A stretch of DNA of 60,378 nt from Evansella tamaricis. GTDB taxonomy: Bacteria > Bacillota > Bacilli > Bacillales > Salisediminibacteriaceae. This document shows positions 1 to 8,230 of this stretch, in pieces. Both the position numbers and the translations under genes were made by a program. The stretch covers positions 1 to 60,378 of the forward strand of contig NZ_JAHQCS010000092.1 of NCBI RefSeq assembly GCF_019042215.1, written 5' to 3'. The notes beneath the pieces were generated by a model. It was not told the DNA's origin. It worked only from the letters and a program-made list of their open reading frames with translations, and searched no databases. Positions within the stretch are counted from its first letter, which is position 1, and every line of letters begins with the position of its first letter.

Positions 1-381
1 CGGTAAGAAGTTGGAGGAAGTTGTTCCCGAACGAGCGGTTGGAGAAGGATTTCGGTAAGAAGTTGTCTCAAGTTGTTCCCGAACGGGCGGTTGGAAAAGG
101 ATTTCGGTCGGAAGATGTCTCAAGTTGTTCCCGAACGGGATGTTCGAGAAGGATTTCGGTAAGAAGTTGTCTCAAGTTGTTCCCGAACGAGCGGTTGGAG
201 AAGGATTTCGGTAAGAAGTTGGAGCAAATTGTTCCCGAACGAGTGGTTGGAGAAGGATTTCGGTAAGAAGTTGGAGCAAATTGTTCCCGAACAAGCGGAT
301 GGAGAAGGATTTCGGTCGGAAGATGGCTCAAGTTGTTCCCGAACGGGATGTTCGAGGAGGATTTCGGTAAGAAGTTGGAGC
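1..381. repeat. 52-bp tandem repeat array (seven full units plus a partial one)
   Basis: Units begin at 1, 53, 105, 157, 209, 261 and 313, with a 17-bp remnant at 365-381. Each begins CGGTAAGAAGTTG or CGGTCGGAAGATG, contains TTGTTCCCGAAC and ends GGATTT. Units 3 and 7 share the same variant bases (CGGTCGGAAGATG, GGGATGTTCGA), which suggests a four-unit higher-order period of 208 bp. The unit length is not a multiple of three, so long reading frames across it are probably incidental. The array may extend upstream of the window. Confidence 0.95.
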
Positions 382-400
382 TTATAAAGATAAACATCTA

Positions 401-556
401 GAAGTTTCGGAAGCAACGAGCCTTGTCTAGCCCCATCGCCTACTCGCTGCGGGGGACTTCGGAAATGACAACTGAAGTCAAAGAGCGGACTTCTGTTGTC
501 ATTCCTCCACTGCCCTACGCTCGTGTTCATAGGCGATTGCGCTTTTCTTACAAAAT
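401..556 (+). repeat. Dispersed intergenic repeat, TGTCTAG family, copy 1
   Basis: Starts near CTTGTCTAGCCCCATCGCC and ends with GCGATTGCGCTTTTCTTA. It contains an inverted repeat in which a TGACAACTGAAGTC-like arm pairs with GACTTCTGTTGTCA. It is almost identical to the element at 47133-47259 and related to those at 20703-20815, 23868-24025, 27585-27680, 51628-51720 and 60225-60378. It lies outside genes and encodes nothing recognisable. Confidence 0.85.
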
Positions 557-668
557 GAAAAATTAAAATTTTTGTGAACGTCCTCGCCAATGTAGAGAAA
601 AAATGATATGCTTCCATTTGGCAGTACATACTAGAATTATATGTTTATGAGTGAGAGGATGATTAGAA

Positions 669-1343
669 GTGAGTATTGAATATGGTAAAATGATCGACCA
701 TACATTGTTAAAACCGGACGCTACAAAAGATCAGATAGTGCAATTATGCAATGAAGCAAAGGAATATAAATTCGCATCCGTCTGTGTGAATCCAACTTGG
801 GTAAATACAGCGTATGAAATATTACAAGATATACCAGAAGTACAAGTCTGTACGGTTATCGGGTTTCCACTAGGTGCAACCACCCCTGAAGTGAAGGCTT
901 TTGAAACGAAAAACGCAATTGAAAATGGAGCTACTGAAATAGATATGGTAATTAATGTGGGAGCTTTAAAGGACAATAATGATGATCTTGTTTTAAGAGA
1001 CATTCAGGCAGTTGTGGACGCAGCAAAAGGTCATGCCTTGACTAAAGTAATTATTGAAACCTCATTGCTCTCAGAAGAAGAAAAAGTTCGTGCTTGTGAA
1101 TTGTCTGTTCAAGCTGGAGCGGATTATGTGAAAACTTCCACAGGTTTCTCAGGTGGTGGAGCAACAGTAGAGGACATCAAACTGATGAGAAAAATAGTTG
1201 GTCCTGAACTTGGTGTTAAAGCATCAGGGGGAGTTCGTGACCGCGAATCTGCAATGGACATGGTGGAAGCAGGGGCTACCCGCATTGGTGCCAGTGCGGG
1301 TATTGCGATTGTTCAAGGTGAACAGGGACATGGAGACTATTAA
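669..1343 (+). CDS. deoC: Deoxyribose-phosphate aldolase
   Basis: A 224-residue TIM-barrel aldolase that splits 2-deoxyribose-5-phosphate into glyceraldehyde-3-phosphate and acetaldehyde in deoxynucleoside catabolism. The Schiff-base lysine lies in YVKTSTGF. The [12 protein letters not shown] start, the [11 protein letters not shown] segment and the KASGGVRD segment are family hallmarks, and the length is typical of DeoC. Translation starts at GTG 669, ten bases after AGAGG (654-658). The gene stands alone and ends in a terminator shared with the convergent transporter gene. It sits outside any deo operon; no deoR or pyrimidine phosphorylase is adjacent. Confidence 0.96.
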   Translation: MSIEYGKMIDHTLLKPDATKDQIVQLCNEAKEYKFASVCVNPTWVNTAYEILQDIPEVQVCTVIGFPLGATTPEVKAFETKNAIENGATEIDMVINVGALKDNNDDLVLRDIQAVVDAAKGHALTKVIIETSLLSEEEKVRACELSVQAGADYVKTSTGFSGGGATVEDIKLMRKIVGPELGVKASGGVRDRESAMDMVEAGATRIGASAGIAIVQGEQGHGDY

Positions 1344-1371
1344 AAAAACTTTATAACCAACAACTAATTAA

Positions 1372-1405
1372 AAGCACTTCCACCCAAAATGGAAGTGCTT
1401 ATTTA
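1372..1405 (+). terminator. Bidirectional terminator between deoC and yqeW
   Basis: An 11-bp perfect stem (AAGCACTTCCA at 1372-1382 with TGGAAGTGCTT at 1390-1400) and a 7-base loop. It is flanked by A-rich and T-rich runs, so it can serve both convergent genes. Confidence 0.85.
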
Positions 1406-1491
1406 AGGAAATTTTTAGGTTTTTGGAACCTTCGGGCATGTTGAACTATTAAGGTGATATCTAAGTTTTCTTATTGACTTCAGATCATCTG

Positions 1492-2412
1492 TTAACGGTG
1501 AATCCATTGAATAAATTTCGCAAATTTATCGATAAATGCCAAAATAATAAATGAACTTAAAAGATTAAAGATCATTGCTGAATGAGCCAGCTGTACCGAT
1601 GGGACGGTGGCTATATAATTAATCCATACTGCAAAATAATGGATAAAAGGAAAAAATAAGATGACACCCAGCAAATTAAGCCAAATATGTGCATAAGCAG
1701 TAAGCTTAGATTCTTTACTCCCTCCTACACTTGCTAACCAGGCTGTCATGCAAGTTCCAATATTAGCCCCAAGCATAATCGCAATACCTGATGGCAAGTT
1801 CAGAAACTCTTCGTTCATGAAGCTCATGGCAATTGCTGTAACAGCAGAACTTGATTGAATTATGGCACTCATGATAATACCAACAGAAACAGCTAACAGT
1901 TTACTTTCATTTGTTGAAAGGAGCCAATCGTAGATCAACGATAGAGATGAGAGCGGATATGCTAATGTTTCAAATCCATGGATGGCAATTAATATACTGC
2001 TAAATCCAAATAGTAAACACCCTACGCAAAATAGTAATTGGCTCCTTGTAAAAAGAAGAGGAATGCCAATGATTAATAATGGAAAAATTAGCCACGTTAA
2101 ATCAAAGGCAATAATTTCCAAAGTGACAACAGTACCAATATTTGCTCCTAAAATAATGCCGATAGAATGCCGAAATGGAATTATTCCTGCTGCAACAAGT
2201 CCAACAGTCATAATCATTACAGCTGAACTACTTTGAAGAACGGCTGTAACTGCTGTTCCCATTATCAGACTTTTGAAAGGACTATCAACGGCGTTTTTTA
2301 ACCAATTGGACATTTTTTTTTCTTGTAAATGAAGGAGGCCTTGGCGCATTACCGTCATTCCAAAGAGAAAAAGTGCGATATAAATGGCAAATAAAGAAAA
2401 AATATGATTCAT
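1492..2412 (-). CDS. yqeW: Na/Pi-cotransporter II-like protein YqeW
   Basis: A 306-residue polytopic membrane protein of the Na+/phosphate cotransporter (NptA/PNaS) family. It shows the two internally repeated signatures of that family, AVLQSSSAVMIM in the first half and IIQSSSAVTAIA in the second, among about eight hydrophobic segments. It lacks the C-terminal PhoU-like domain found in the second Na/Pi protein at 58492-60114. I chose ATG 2412 because GAGGGGGG lies just upstream; an in-frame extension to 2475 has no ribosome site. The position before rpsU matches B. subtilis yqeW. The transported ion is inferred from the family only. Confidence 0.88.
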   Translation of the reverse strand: MNHIFSLFAIYIALFLFGMTVMRQGLLHLQEKKMSNWLKNAVDSPFKSLIMGTAVTAVLQSSSAVMIMTVGLVAAGIIPFRHSIGIILGANIGTVVTLEIIAFDLTWLIFPLLIIGIPLLFTRSQLLFCVGCLLFGFSSILIAIHGFETLAYPLSSLSLIYDWLLSTNESKLLAVSVGIIMSAIIQSSSAVTAIAMSFMNEEFLNLPSGIAIMLGANIGTCMTAWLASVGGSKESKLTAYAHIWLNLLGVILFFPFIHYFAVWINYIATVPSVQLAHSAMIFNLLSSFIILAFIDKFAKFIQWIHR

Positions 2413-2512
2413 TCGTTCGTCCCCCCTCATGATATATGTATGGGACAAAGTGTACATGGATGACAAGCATTTCATTTTCTTTGTTTAAAAACGAAAAAAA
2501 TAGGGAACTAAG

Positions 2513-2541
2513 TTGACCATCGCACCGCATTCGTTTATAAT
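2513..2541 (+). promoter_or_regulatory. Sigma-A promoter for rpsU-yqeY
   Basis: TTGACC at 2513-2518, a 17-base spacer and an exact TATAAT at 2536-2541, 61 bases before the rpsU start. This is an inferred promoter with near-consensus boxes. Confidence 0.85.
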
Positions 2542-2601
2542 CAACAAAGACATGCATTTTTGTGTGTCTTTTGATTGGTTGTTTGGAGGGAGGGATACAG
2601 A

Positions 2602-2775
2602 ATGGCAGAAACACGTGTACGAAAAAATGAATCCATCGATGCTGCTCTTCGTCGCTTCAAGAGAACCATGTCTAAAGAAGGTACGATGGCAGAAGTTCGC
2701 AAGCGTAAGCACTATGAAAAGCCTAGCATTAAGCGTAAGAAAAAGTCGGAAGCGGCTCGTAAGCGTAAGTTCTAA
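2602..2775 (+). CDS. rpsU: 30S ribosomal protein S21
   Basis: A 57-residue, strongly basic protein of the 30S subunit, needed for efficient 16S 3'-end function. It opens [19 protein letters not shown] and ends in a lysine/arginine-rich helix ([14 protein letters not shown]), both typical of bS21. ATG 2602 follows GGAGGGAGGG at 2586-2595. It forms a two-gene operon with yqeY, 17 bases downstream, as in B. subtilis. Confidence 0.97.
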   Translation: MAETRVRKNESIDAALRRFKRTMSKEGTMAEVRKRKHYEKPSIKRKKKSEAARKRKF

Positions 2776-2792
2776 GGAGAGGGTGCATTTCC

Positions 2793-3236
2793 TTGAAACT
2801 TCTTGATCAATTAAATCAAGATATGAAAGATGCGATGAGAAACAAAGAGAAACAACGTCTGTCAGTCATACGTTCCATCAAGTCGGAATTACAAAATGAG
2901 TCCATTAAACTTGGAAAAGAAGTAACTGATGAAGACGCCCTTACTGTTCTTAATCGTGAAATGAAACAAAGAAAAGAATCCCTCCGAGAATTTGAGCAAG
3001 CCAATCGAGAAGATCTTGTTGCTAAAACCAAGGAAGAAATTGACATATTGAATGTATATATGCCGTCCCAATTATCTGACGAAGAGTTGCAACAAATCAT
3101 TCTGGATACGATTGAAGAGGTCGGTGCTACTTCGAAAGCAGATATGGGGAAAGTGATGGGAGCTATTATGCCCAAAGTAAAAGGGAAAGCAGATGGCTCA
3201 AAAGTTAATCAATTGGTTATAAAATCATTATCTTGA
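2793..3236 (+). CDS. yqeY: GatB/YqeY domain protein
   Basis: A 147-residue helical protein with the YqeY/GatB tail domain, which resembles the tRNA-binding tail of the GatB amidotransferase subunit. Motifs include [18 protein letters not shown] near the start and a [17 protein letters not shown] segment near the C terminus. The start codon is TTG 2793 with AAGGAGAGGG nine bases upstream. It is cotranscribed with rpsU. The exact cellular role is not established for the family. Confidence 0.93.
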   Translation: MKLLDQLNQDMKDAMRNKEKQRLSVIRSIKSELQNESIKLGKEVTDEDALTVLNREMKQRKESLREFEQANREDLVAKTKEEIDILNVYMPSQLSDEELQQIILDTIEEVGATSKADMGKVMGAIMPKVKGKADGSKVNQLVIKSLS

Positions 3237-3240
3237 TATC

Positions 3241-3275
3241 AAACGCCTTGTTTCTATAAACAAGGCGTTTTTTAC
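3241..3275 (+). terminator. Terminator after rpsU-yqeY
   Basis: A 13-bp perfect stem (AAACGCCTTGTTT at 3241-3253 with AAACAAGGCGTTT at 3258-3270), followed by T residues. Confidence 0.93.
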
Positions 3276-3498
3276 GTATATCACCCGCTATATATTGGAA
3301 TAACACCATAATAAAGATAGCTCCTTTCCTGAGGCTTGAGTCGTATTTCCCATTAATAATTAACTACCGATATCAGAAACTGTTATGTAATTCTCTGAAA
3401 GGTTAAAATTAATAGAAAGCTCATATATGTATGCACCTTAAGAGTTTCACTTGATCAAAAATATAAGTATAATTAAATTGAGAATATTTTATTCCATT

Positions 3499-3524
3499 TG
3501 AAACTTTTTTTCCTGCAATCCGTA
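3499..3524 (+). promoter_or_regulatory. Sigma-W promoter of the NfeD1-FloA operon
   Basis: An exact TGAAAC at 3499-3504, exactly 16 bases, then CGTA at 3521-3524. This is the ECF sigma-W signature. The yqeZ-floA-yqfB operon of B. subtilis is a known sigma-W target. The rest of 3276-3498 shows nothing I recognise. Confidence 0.9.
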
Positions 3525-3581
3525 TGTTAAATTAGCTCCAATGGAACCATTTATTTGATAGGAAAGGAGGACTGAAACTTC

Positions 3582-4907
3582 ATGAAACGCCTTAGATTAA
3601 TTTTATTTACATCGATGATTCTATTTAGTTTCTTACTTTCCCTAATTCCATCTGCTGAAGGGACAGGTGATGGGAAACTGGTCTATTATATTCCAGTTGA
3701 ACAAGCTGTGGAACGTGGGTTAGGTGCTTTTCTTGAACGCTCCATTAATACAGCACTAGATGAAGGGGCAGATCACTTAGTATTCGAGATTAATACACCT
3801 GGAGGGTTCGTTGATGCTGCAGGAGAGATAGCAGGATTAATTCGAAACTCCCCAATTCCCACCACTGCTTTTATCATAGATGAGGCAATGTCCGCAGGGG
3901 CTTATATTTCCCTTAATGCAGATCAGATTGTGATGATGCCAGGTGCGAGTATGGGAGCAGCACAAGTAATAGACGGATCTGGTACGGCAGCAGAAGATAA
4001 AGCCCATTCTGCATGGCTTGCCAGAATGAGAAACGCTGCGGAACTGAATGATCGTGATCCTATCTATGCTTTAGCGATGGCTGATCCGGAAATTGATATC
4101 CCTTTAGCACCTAGTAAAGAACTGCTAACATTAACTTCTTCCGAAGCACTGGAAGTGGGATATGCCGAAGCAGTAGTAAATAATCGTGCAGAACTTCTTG
4201 AGTTCCTTGGATTACAAAATGCAGAAGAACGGGAAATGGAAGTCAGTTTTGCTGAAAAAATAGCCCGTTTTGTTACACACCCAATCGTTATTCCAATTCT
4301 ACTTTCCATTGGAAGTATGGGGTTAGTGCTGGAACTATATTCACCTGGATTTGGAATCCCAGGAATAATGGGATTGTCCGCATTGTTTCTCTACTTTTTT
4401 GGACACATGGTTGCAGGTTTTGCGGGAATGGAAACCTTCATTTTGTTCGGTGTGGGTATTGTCCTGCTTATTATAGAAGTTTTTGTGCCGGGGTTTGGGA
4501 TCTTCGGGGCAATAGGAATAGGGGCAATAATAGGAAGTATGGTACTTGCATCCTATTCCACCTTTCATATTTTAATATCCCTATCAATAGCAACAGTTTT
4601 AACGATTATTGTATCCATCCTGTTTTTTAAATACGTTGGTTATCGTGGCCCGCTAAAAAGGGTAATTCATACAGACGCTACAAAAACTGAGGAAGGATAT
4701 GTGTCCAATGTTACACGTCAGGAAATTATAGGAAAAACAGGAATGACGTTAACGGTACTTCGCCCGTCAGGTACTGCATTATTTACTGATGAACGACTTG
4801 ACGTGGTTTCTGAAGGAGGATATATTGGACAGGGAAGGAAAGTGAAAGTGGTTTCAACTGCAGGGTCCCGGATTGTTGTTCGGGAAGTACATGAATCTAA
4901 AGAGTGA
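3582..4907 (+). CDS. yqeZ: NfeD1-type membrane serine protease-like protein (YqeZ)
   Basis: A 441-residue membrane protein. It has a cleavable signal or first membrane segment (residues 1-25), a ClpP/crotonase-fold protease domain (about 30-220), four to five membrane helices (230-350) and a C-terminal OB-fold NfeD domain (about 370-441). The likely nucleophile is S104 in AMSAGAY, with K140 as partner; the family's archaeal member uses a Ser-Lys dyad at similar spacing. It is made with the flotillin FloA and belongs to the sigma-W envelope-stress response that resists detergents and membrane-active antibiotics. The start ATG has AGGAGG eleven bases upstream. Confidence 0.93.
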   Translation: MKRLRLILFTSMILFSFLLSLIPSAEGTGDGKLVYYIPVEQAVERGLGAFLERSINTALDEGADHLVFEINTPGGFVDAAGEIAGLIRNSPIPTTAFIIDEAMSAGAYISLNADQIVMMPGASMGAAQVIDGSGTAAEDKAHSAWLARMRNAAELNDRDPIYALAMADPEIDIPLAPSKELLTLTSSEALEVGYAEAVVNNRAELLEFLGLQNAEEREMEVSFAEKIARFVTHPIVIPILLSIGSMGLVLELYSPGFGIPGIMGLSALFLYFFGHMVAGFAGMETFILFGVGIVLLIIEVFVPGFGIFGAIGIGAIIGSMVLASYSTFHILISLSIATVLTIIVSILFFKYVGYRGPLKRVIHTDATKTEEGYVSNVTRQEIIGKTGMTLTVLRPSGTALFTDERLDVVSEGGYIGQGRKVKVVSTAGSRIVVREVHESKE

Positions 4908-4930
4908 GTAAGATTTAAGAGGAGGAAGTA

Positions 4931-5929
4931 ATGATGACGGAAATTGGGATTATTATTGTTTTAGGATTAATTATTGTAGCATTTGCTATCCTGTTTACAT
5001 TTGTACCAGTAGCACTTTGGATTTCAGCATGGGCAGCAGGTGTGAAGGTTGGTATTTTCACTTTAGTAGGGATGCGCTTACGTCGAGTAATTCCGGCACG
5101 TGTTGTTAACCCACTAATTAAGGCAGTAAAAGCAGGTTTGGATATTAATATTAATAAACTTGAGGGTCATTACCTTGCAGGGGGTAATGTGGACAGAGTA
5201 GTTAATGCATTGATTGCAGCACAACGTGCAAACATCGAGTTGACTTTCGAACGTGCAGCAGCTATTGACCTTGCTGGACGTGATGTATTAGAAGCCGTTC
5301 AAATGAGTGTTAACCCTAAAGTAATTGAGACACCGTTTATTGCCGGTGTAGCCATGGATGGTATTGAAGTGAAAGCCAAAGCAAGAATTACAGTTCGAGC
5401 GAACATCGACCGCCTCGTTGGGGGTGCTGGTGAAGATACAGTTATCGCCCGTGTTGGGGAAGGGATTGTTTCCACCATCGGTTCTGCACAAAATCATAAA
5501 GAAGTGTTAGAAAACCCGGATCGTATTTCTCAAACCGTTTTATCAAAGGGTCTAGACTCCGGTACTGCATTCGAAATCCTATCCATTGATATTGCAGATA
5601 TTGATATTGGTAAAAATATTGGTGCAGTTTTACAAACAGACCAAGCAGAAGCAGATAAGAAAATCGCACAGGCGAAAGCGGAAGAGCGTCGTGCAATGGC
5701 CGTTGCCCAAGAGCAAGAGATGAAAGCGAGAGTTGAGGAAATGCGTGCGAAGGTTGTGGAAGCAGAAGCAGAAGTTCCACTTGCAATGGCAGAAGCTTTC
5801 CGCTCAGGAAACATGGGTGTTATGGATTATATGAACATGAAAAATGTCATGGCAGATACAGATATGCGTGAATCTATCGGAAAAGCGACTGATGACGGAC
5901 AAGATGACAATAATAACCGACGCAAATAA
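4931..5929 (+). CDS. floA: Flotillin-like protein FloA
   Basis: A 332-residue SPFH/band-7-related scaffold of functional membrane microdomains. A hydrophobic hairpin at residues 5-45 anchors it, and [18 protein letters not shown] is the FloA signature. The C-terminal third is an alanine/glutamate-rich coiled coil (about 240-300), which forms oligomers. It lies 23 bases after the NfeD gene, with AGAGGAGG before the ATG. In B. subtilis FloA helps place membrane proteins, including the sporulation and biofilm kinase KinC; a link to the biofilm locus in this window is inference. Confidence 0.95.
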   Translation: MMTEIGIIIVLGLIIVAFAILFTFVPVALWISAWAAGVKVGIFTLVGMRLRRVIPARVVNPLIKAVKAGLDININKLEGHYLAGGNVDRVVNALIAAQRANIELTFERAAAIDLAGRDVLEAVQMSVNPKVIETPFIAGVAMDGIEVKAKARITVRANIDRLVGGAGEDTVIARVGEGIVSTIGSAQNHKEVLENPDRISQTVLSKGLDSGTAFEILSIDIADIDIGKNIGAVLQTDQAEADKKIAQAKAEERRAMAVAQEQEMKARVEEMRAKVVEAEAEVPLAMAEAFRSGNMGVMDYMNMKNVMADTDMRESIGKATDDGQDDNNNRRK

Positions 5930-5973
5930 GCCAAAGGCTAACAGTTATCCTTTTGTAGGAAAGGAGAAGATAG

Positions 5974-6495
5974 ATGATGCAAGGGTTATTTGATTTATTT
6001 GGGAATAACCCGCTCATTCTCTTTTTTGTCATTGCAGCGATTCTAAGCTTACTCCAAGGTCGTGGGGGGAAGAAAGATACAACTAATACAAGTAGTCCAA
6101 GACGTCAAACGACTACGACAACGCAGCGGCAAGATGAAGTGGACTGGCGGGAAATTTTCCGGCAAGAACAAGATCCGTCTGATCAACGAAATCAACAGGA
6201 ATCTACAGCTCCAAATACGATACATTCTTATGAATTAGATTCTAGTTTAGAGAGTGAAGTTGAAAAATCAAACAGAGAACTAAATGAACGGTATGAACAA
6301 GTTAAAAAAAGAAAAGAGCGGGCGTTAGAACAGGCGAAAACTTTGGAAAACTCACCGATACTTAATGGTGATATCAGCAATGATTCCATTTCCAATGTCC
6401 GGTTGGATTTCAGCAAAATTTCCCGTGAAGAAGCAGTGAAAGGGATTATTTGGTCAGAGATATTAGGGAAACCAAAGTCCAGAAAATCAAGATAA
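5974..6495 (+). CDS. yqfB: YqfB-like membrane-anchored protein, third gene of the sigma-W operon
   Basis: A 173-residue protein with one N-terminal membrane helix (about residues 12-27). A threonine/glutamine-rich linker and a charged coiled-coil segment (about 85-120) follow. The C terminus is short and conserved-looking (KISREEAVKGIIWSEILGKP). No catalytic motif is visible. The position after floA matches B. subtilis yqfB; the name rests on position and architecture rather than on recognised residues. A probable accessory of the NfeD1/FloA pair. Confidence 0.75.
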   Translation: MMQGLFDLFGNNPLILFFVIAAILSLLQGRGGKKDTTNTSSPRRQTTTTTQRQDEVDWREIFRQEQDPSDQRNQQESTAPNTIHSYELDSSLESEVEKSNRELNERYEQVKKRKERALEQAKTLENSPILNGDISNDSISNVRLDFSKISREEAVKGIIWSEILGKPKSRKSR

Positions 6496-6520
6496 ATAAT
6501 GAATGACATAAAGACCTTGG

Positions 6521-6547
6521 CGTCGGGAATTATTCCCGGCGTTTTTT
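6521..6547 (+). terminator. Terminator after yqfB
   Basis: A ten-pair stem with one G-U pair (6521-6530 with 6532-6541), followed by T6. A second hairpin (ACTTGGC at 6609-6615 with GCCAAGT at 6621-6627, then TTT) lies further on. Confidence 0.8.
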
Positions 6548-6683
6548 GTATTTAAAAAAAATTTAACTTCACTAAAGGATTAGAAAAACTAAGGCTTTCA
6601 CCATTAGGACTTGGCGACAAGCCAAGTTTTCCTAATATTTTTATTACCCTATTTTTTCAACAGTTAATTTCAATACTTTTATG

Positions 6684-6714
6684 TGATAGGAAAGGGAGTA
6701 GAATCATACATATT
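6684..6714 (+). promoter_or_regulatory. Putative sigma-E promoter of yqfC-yqfD
   Basis: An ATA core at 6686-6688 lies 16 bases before CATACATATT at 6705-6714, which resembles the CATACA -10 element of mother-cell sigma-E. The genes downstream are sporulation genes. This is inferred from pattern and context. Confidence 0.6.
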
Positions 6715-6733
6715 AGTGGAAAGGAGGTTCATC

Positions 6734-7030
6734 ATGAAGCAATTAAAGAAAAGAATGAGACAGTGGATGACAGAGCAAATGGATCTTCCAGCTGATGTCA
6801 TGATGGACTTACCGAGAGTGACCTTAATTGGTAACTTTCATATATACATTGAAAATCATAAAGGAGTTATTCGATTTACAAAAGAAGAACTCCGGCTCCG
6901 TTTGACAGAGGGGGAACTACTTGTTGTCGGGAGTAATTTTGTCATTAAGAATATCCTTCCAGAAGAAATGCTGTTGGAAGGGGTTATTCAAGATATCCGT
7001 TTTATAAAAGAGGGGAGTTCAGGTAGGTGA
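6734..7030 (+). CDS. yqfC: Sporulation protein YqfC
   Basis: A 98-residue protein of the YqfC/YabP family, made in the mother cell during sporulation. Typical segments are DLPADVMMDLPRVTLIGNFHIYIENHKGV and EGELLVVGSNFVIKNILPEE. ATG 6734 has AAGGAGG at 6721-6727; an upstream in-frame ATG at 6683 lies inside the promoter region and lacks a ribosome site. It is followed seven bases later by yqfD. The biochemical role is unknown. Confidence 0.92.
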   Translation: MKQLKKRMRQWMTEQMDLPADVMMDLPRVTLIGNFHIYIENHKGVIRFTKEELRLRLTEGELLVVGSNFVIKNILPEEMLLEGVIQDIRFIKEGSSGR

Positions 7031-7037
7031 TGCGGAA

Positions 7038-8225
7038 ATGAAAAATCAATGGCTGCATAAAGTAACAGGATATGTTCGGATAAAAATAACAGGGGCATAT
7101 CCAGAGATGTTTATTAATCGCTGTATTGATCAAAAGTTGATGATTTGGAATATTAATCATGTAGGCAAGGATGTCCTTGTCTGTTCCGTTTTGTTGGACG
7201 AGGTTAAGTATTTAAGGCAACTTGCTAGAGTATCAGATTGCAAAATTAATTTCATTGAGCGAAGGGGATTCCCTTTTTTTATCCGAAAATTGTGGAAACG
7301 TAACGGATTGTTATTTGGTGGTGTGGGATTTCTATTTTTGTTATATATGCTATCAAATATGGTCTGGGGAGTGGAAATAGAAGGGGCATCGCCTCAAGTG
7401 GAACATGAGTTAAGACAAGCCGTAACAGAATTGGGAATTAGAAATGGTGCTTTTCAGTTTCGAATTCCACCGCCAGAAGAAATTCAATCAATTGTTACAG
7501 ATGAAATAATGAATGCCACCTGGATTGGTGTCACGAGAAAAGGTACAACCTATCACTTTCAGGTCGTTGAAAAAGAATTAGCAGAAAGGGAACCAGAGGA
7601 AGCCCCTGGACATTTAGTGGCAACAAGGAAGGCTGTTATATACGATTTATTTGTTGAGGAAGGCAGGGCAAATGTGGAACGAAATCAAGTTGTGGAAAAA
7701 GGGGACTTGCTCGTTTCAGGGTTGATCGGAAAAGAGGGGGAAGAACTAAAGGTTTCTGCAAAGGGAACGGTCTTAGGTGAAATTTGGTTTGAGGCTGGTG
7801 TCACAGTTCCATTATCTCAGACTCTTTATGCAGCTACTGGAGAGAGATACCGAACTCATTATCTTCATATTGGAAATGTAAAATTGCCATTTTGGGGATG
7901 GAACCCACCGGAATATGTAAATAATAAAAAAGAAATATTTGAGTCATCCTGGTCCATATTTGGTCTGCAGTTGCCTTTTTACTACGGATATAGGGATCTC
8001 CTTGAAACATACGAAATAGAGGTAGAAGAGGCGATTGAAGAAGCCATTGAAATTGGGAAGAAAACAGGGAAAGATAAATTAAGCAAAGAGTTTTCGGAGG
8101 ATGCGGAAATAACTGGAGAAAAAGTTTTGCACCACGAGGTTGAGGATGGTAAAGTTAAGGTAATCATCCATTATCGAATCGTGGATGAAATTGCTGAGAA
8201 ACAACCGATAATTCAAGGAGACTGA
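7038..8225 (+). CDS. yqfD: Sporulation membrane protein YqfD
   Basis: A 395-residue protein with one transmembrane helix at about residues 90-110, preceded by basic residues and followed by a large extracytoplasmic domain. The YqfD family occurs in endospore formers and is expressed with yqfC in the mother cell. The motif VWGVEIEGASPQ after the membrane helix and the repeated GLIGKEGEELKVSAKGTV segment fit the family. The acidic C terminus (about 330-360) is rich in glutamate. No enzymatic function is known. Confidence 0.92.
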   Translation: MKNQWLHKVTGYVRIKITGAYPEMFINRCIDQKLMIWNINHVGKDVLVCSVLLDEVKYLRQLARVSDCKINFIERRGFPFFIRKLWKRNGLLFGGVGFLFLLYMLSNMVWGVEIEGASPQVEHELRQAVTELGIRNGAFQFRIPPPEEIQSIVTDEIMNATWIGVTRKGTTYHFQVVEKELAEREPEEAPGHLVATRKAVIYDLFVEEGRANVERNQVVEKGDLLVSGLIGKEGEELKVSAKGTVLGEIWFEAGVTVPLSQTLYAATGERYRTHYLHIGNVKLPFWGWNPPEYVNNKKEIFESSWSIFGLQLPFYYGYRDLLETYEIEVEEAIEEAIEIGKKTGKDKLSKEFSEDAEITGEKVLHHEVEDGKVKVIIHYRIVDEIAEKQPIIQGD

Positions 8226-8230
8226 GACGA

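Noticed and set aside
1-381. CRISPR array
   Set aside because: The units are contiguous 52-bp repeats without unique spacers, and no cas genes are nearby.
68-629. Three long overlapping reading frames across the 52-bp tandem array (21-266 plus strand, 68-397 and 120-629 minus strand)
   Set aside because: They exist because the repeat unit lacks stops; the period is not a multiple of three, none has a ribosome site, and the peptides are frame-shifted versions of one another.
1426-1445. Extra copy of the dispersed repeat after deoC (ACCTTCGGGCATGTTGAAC)
   Set aside because: Only a short left-end fragment matches, too little to call a copy.
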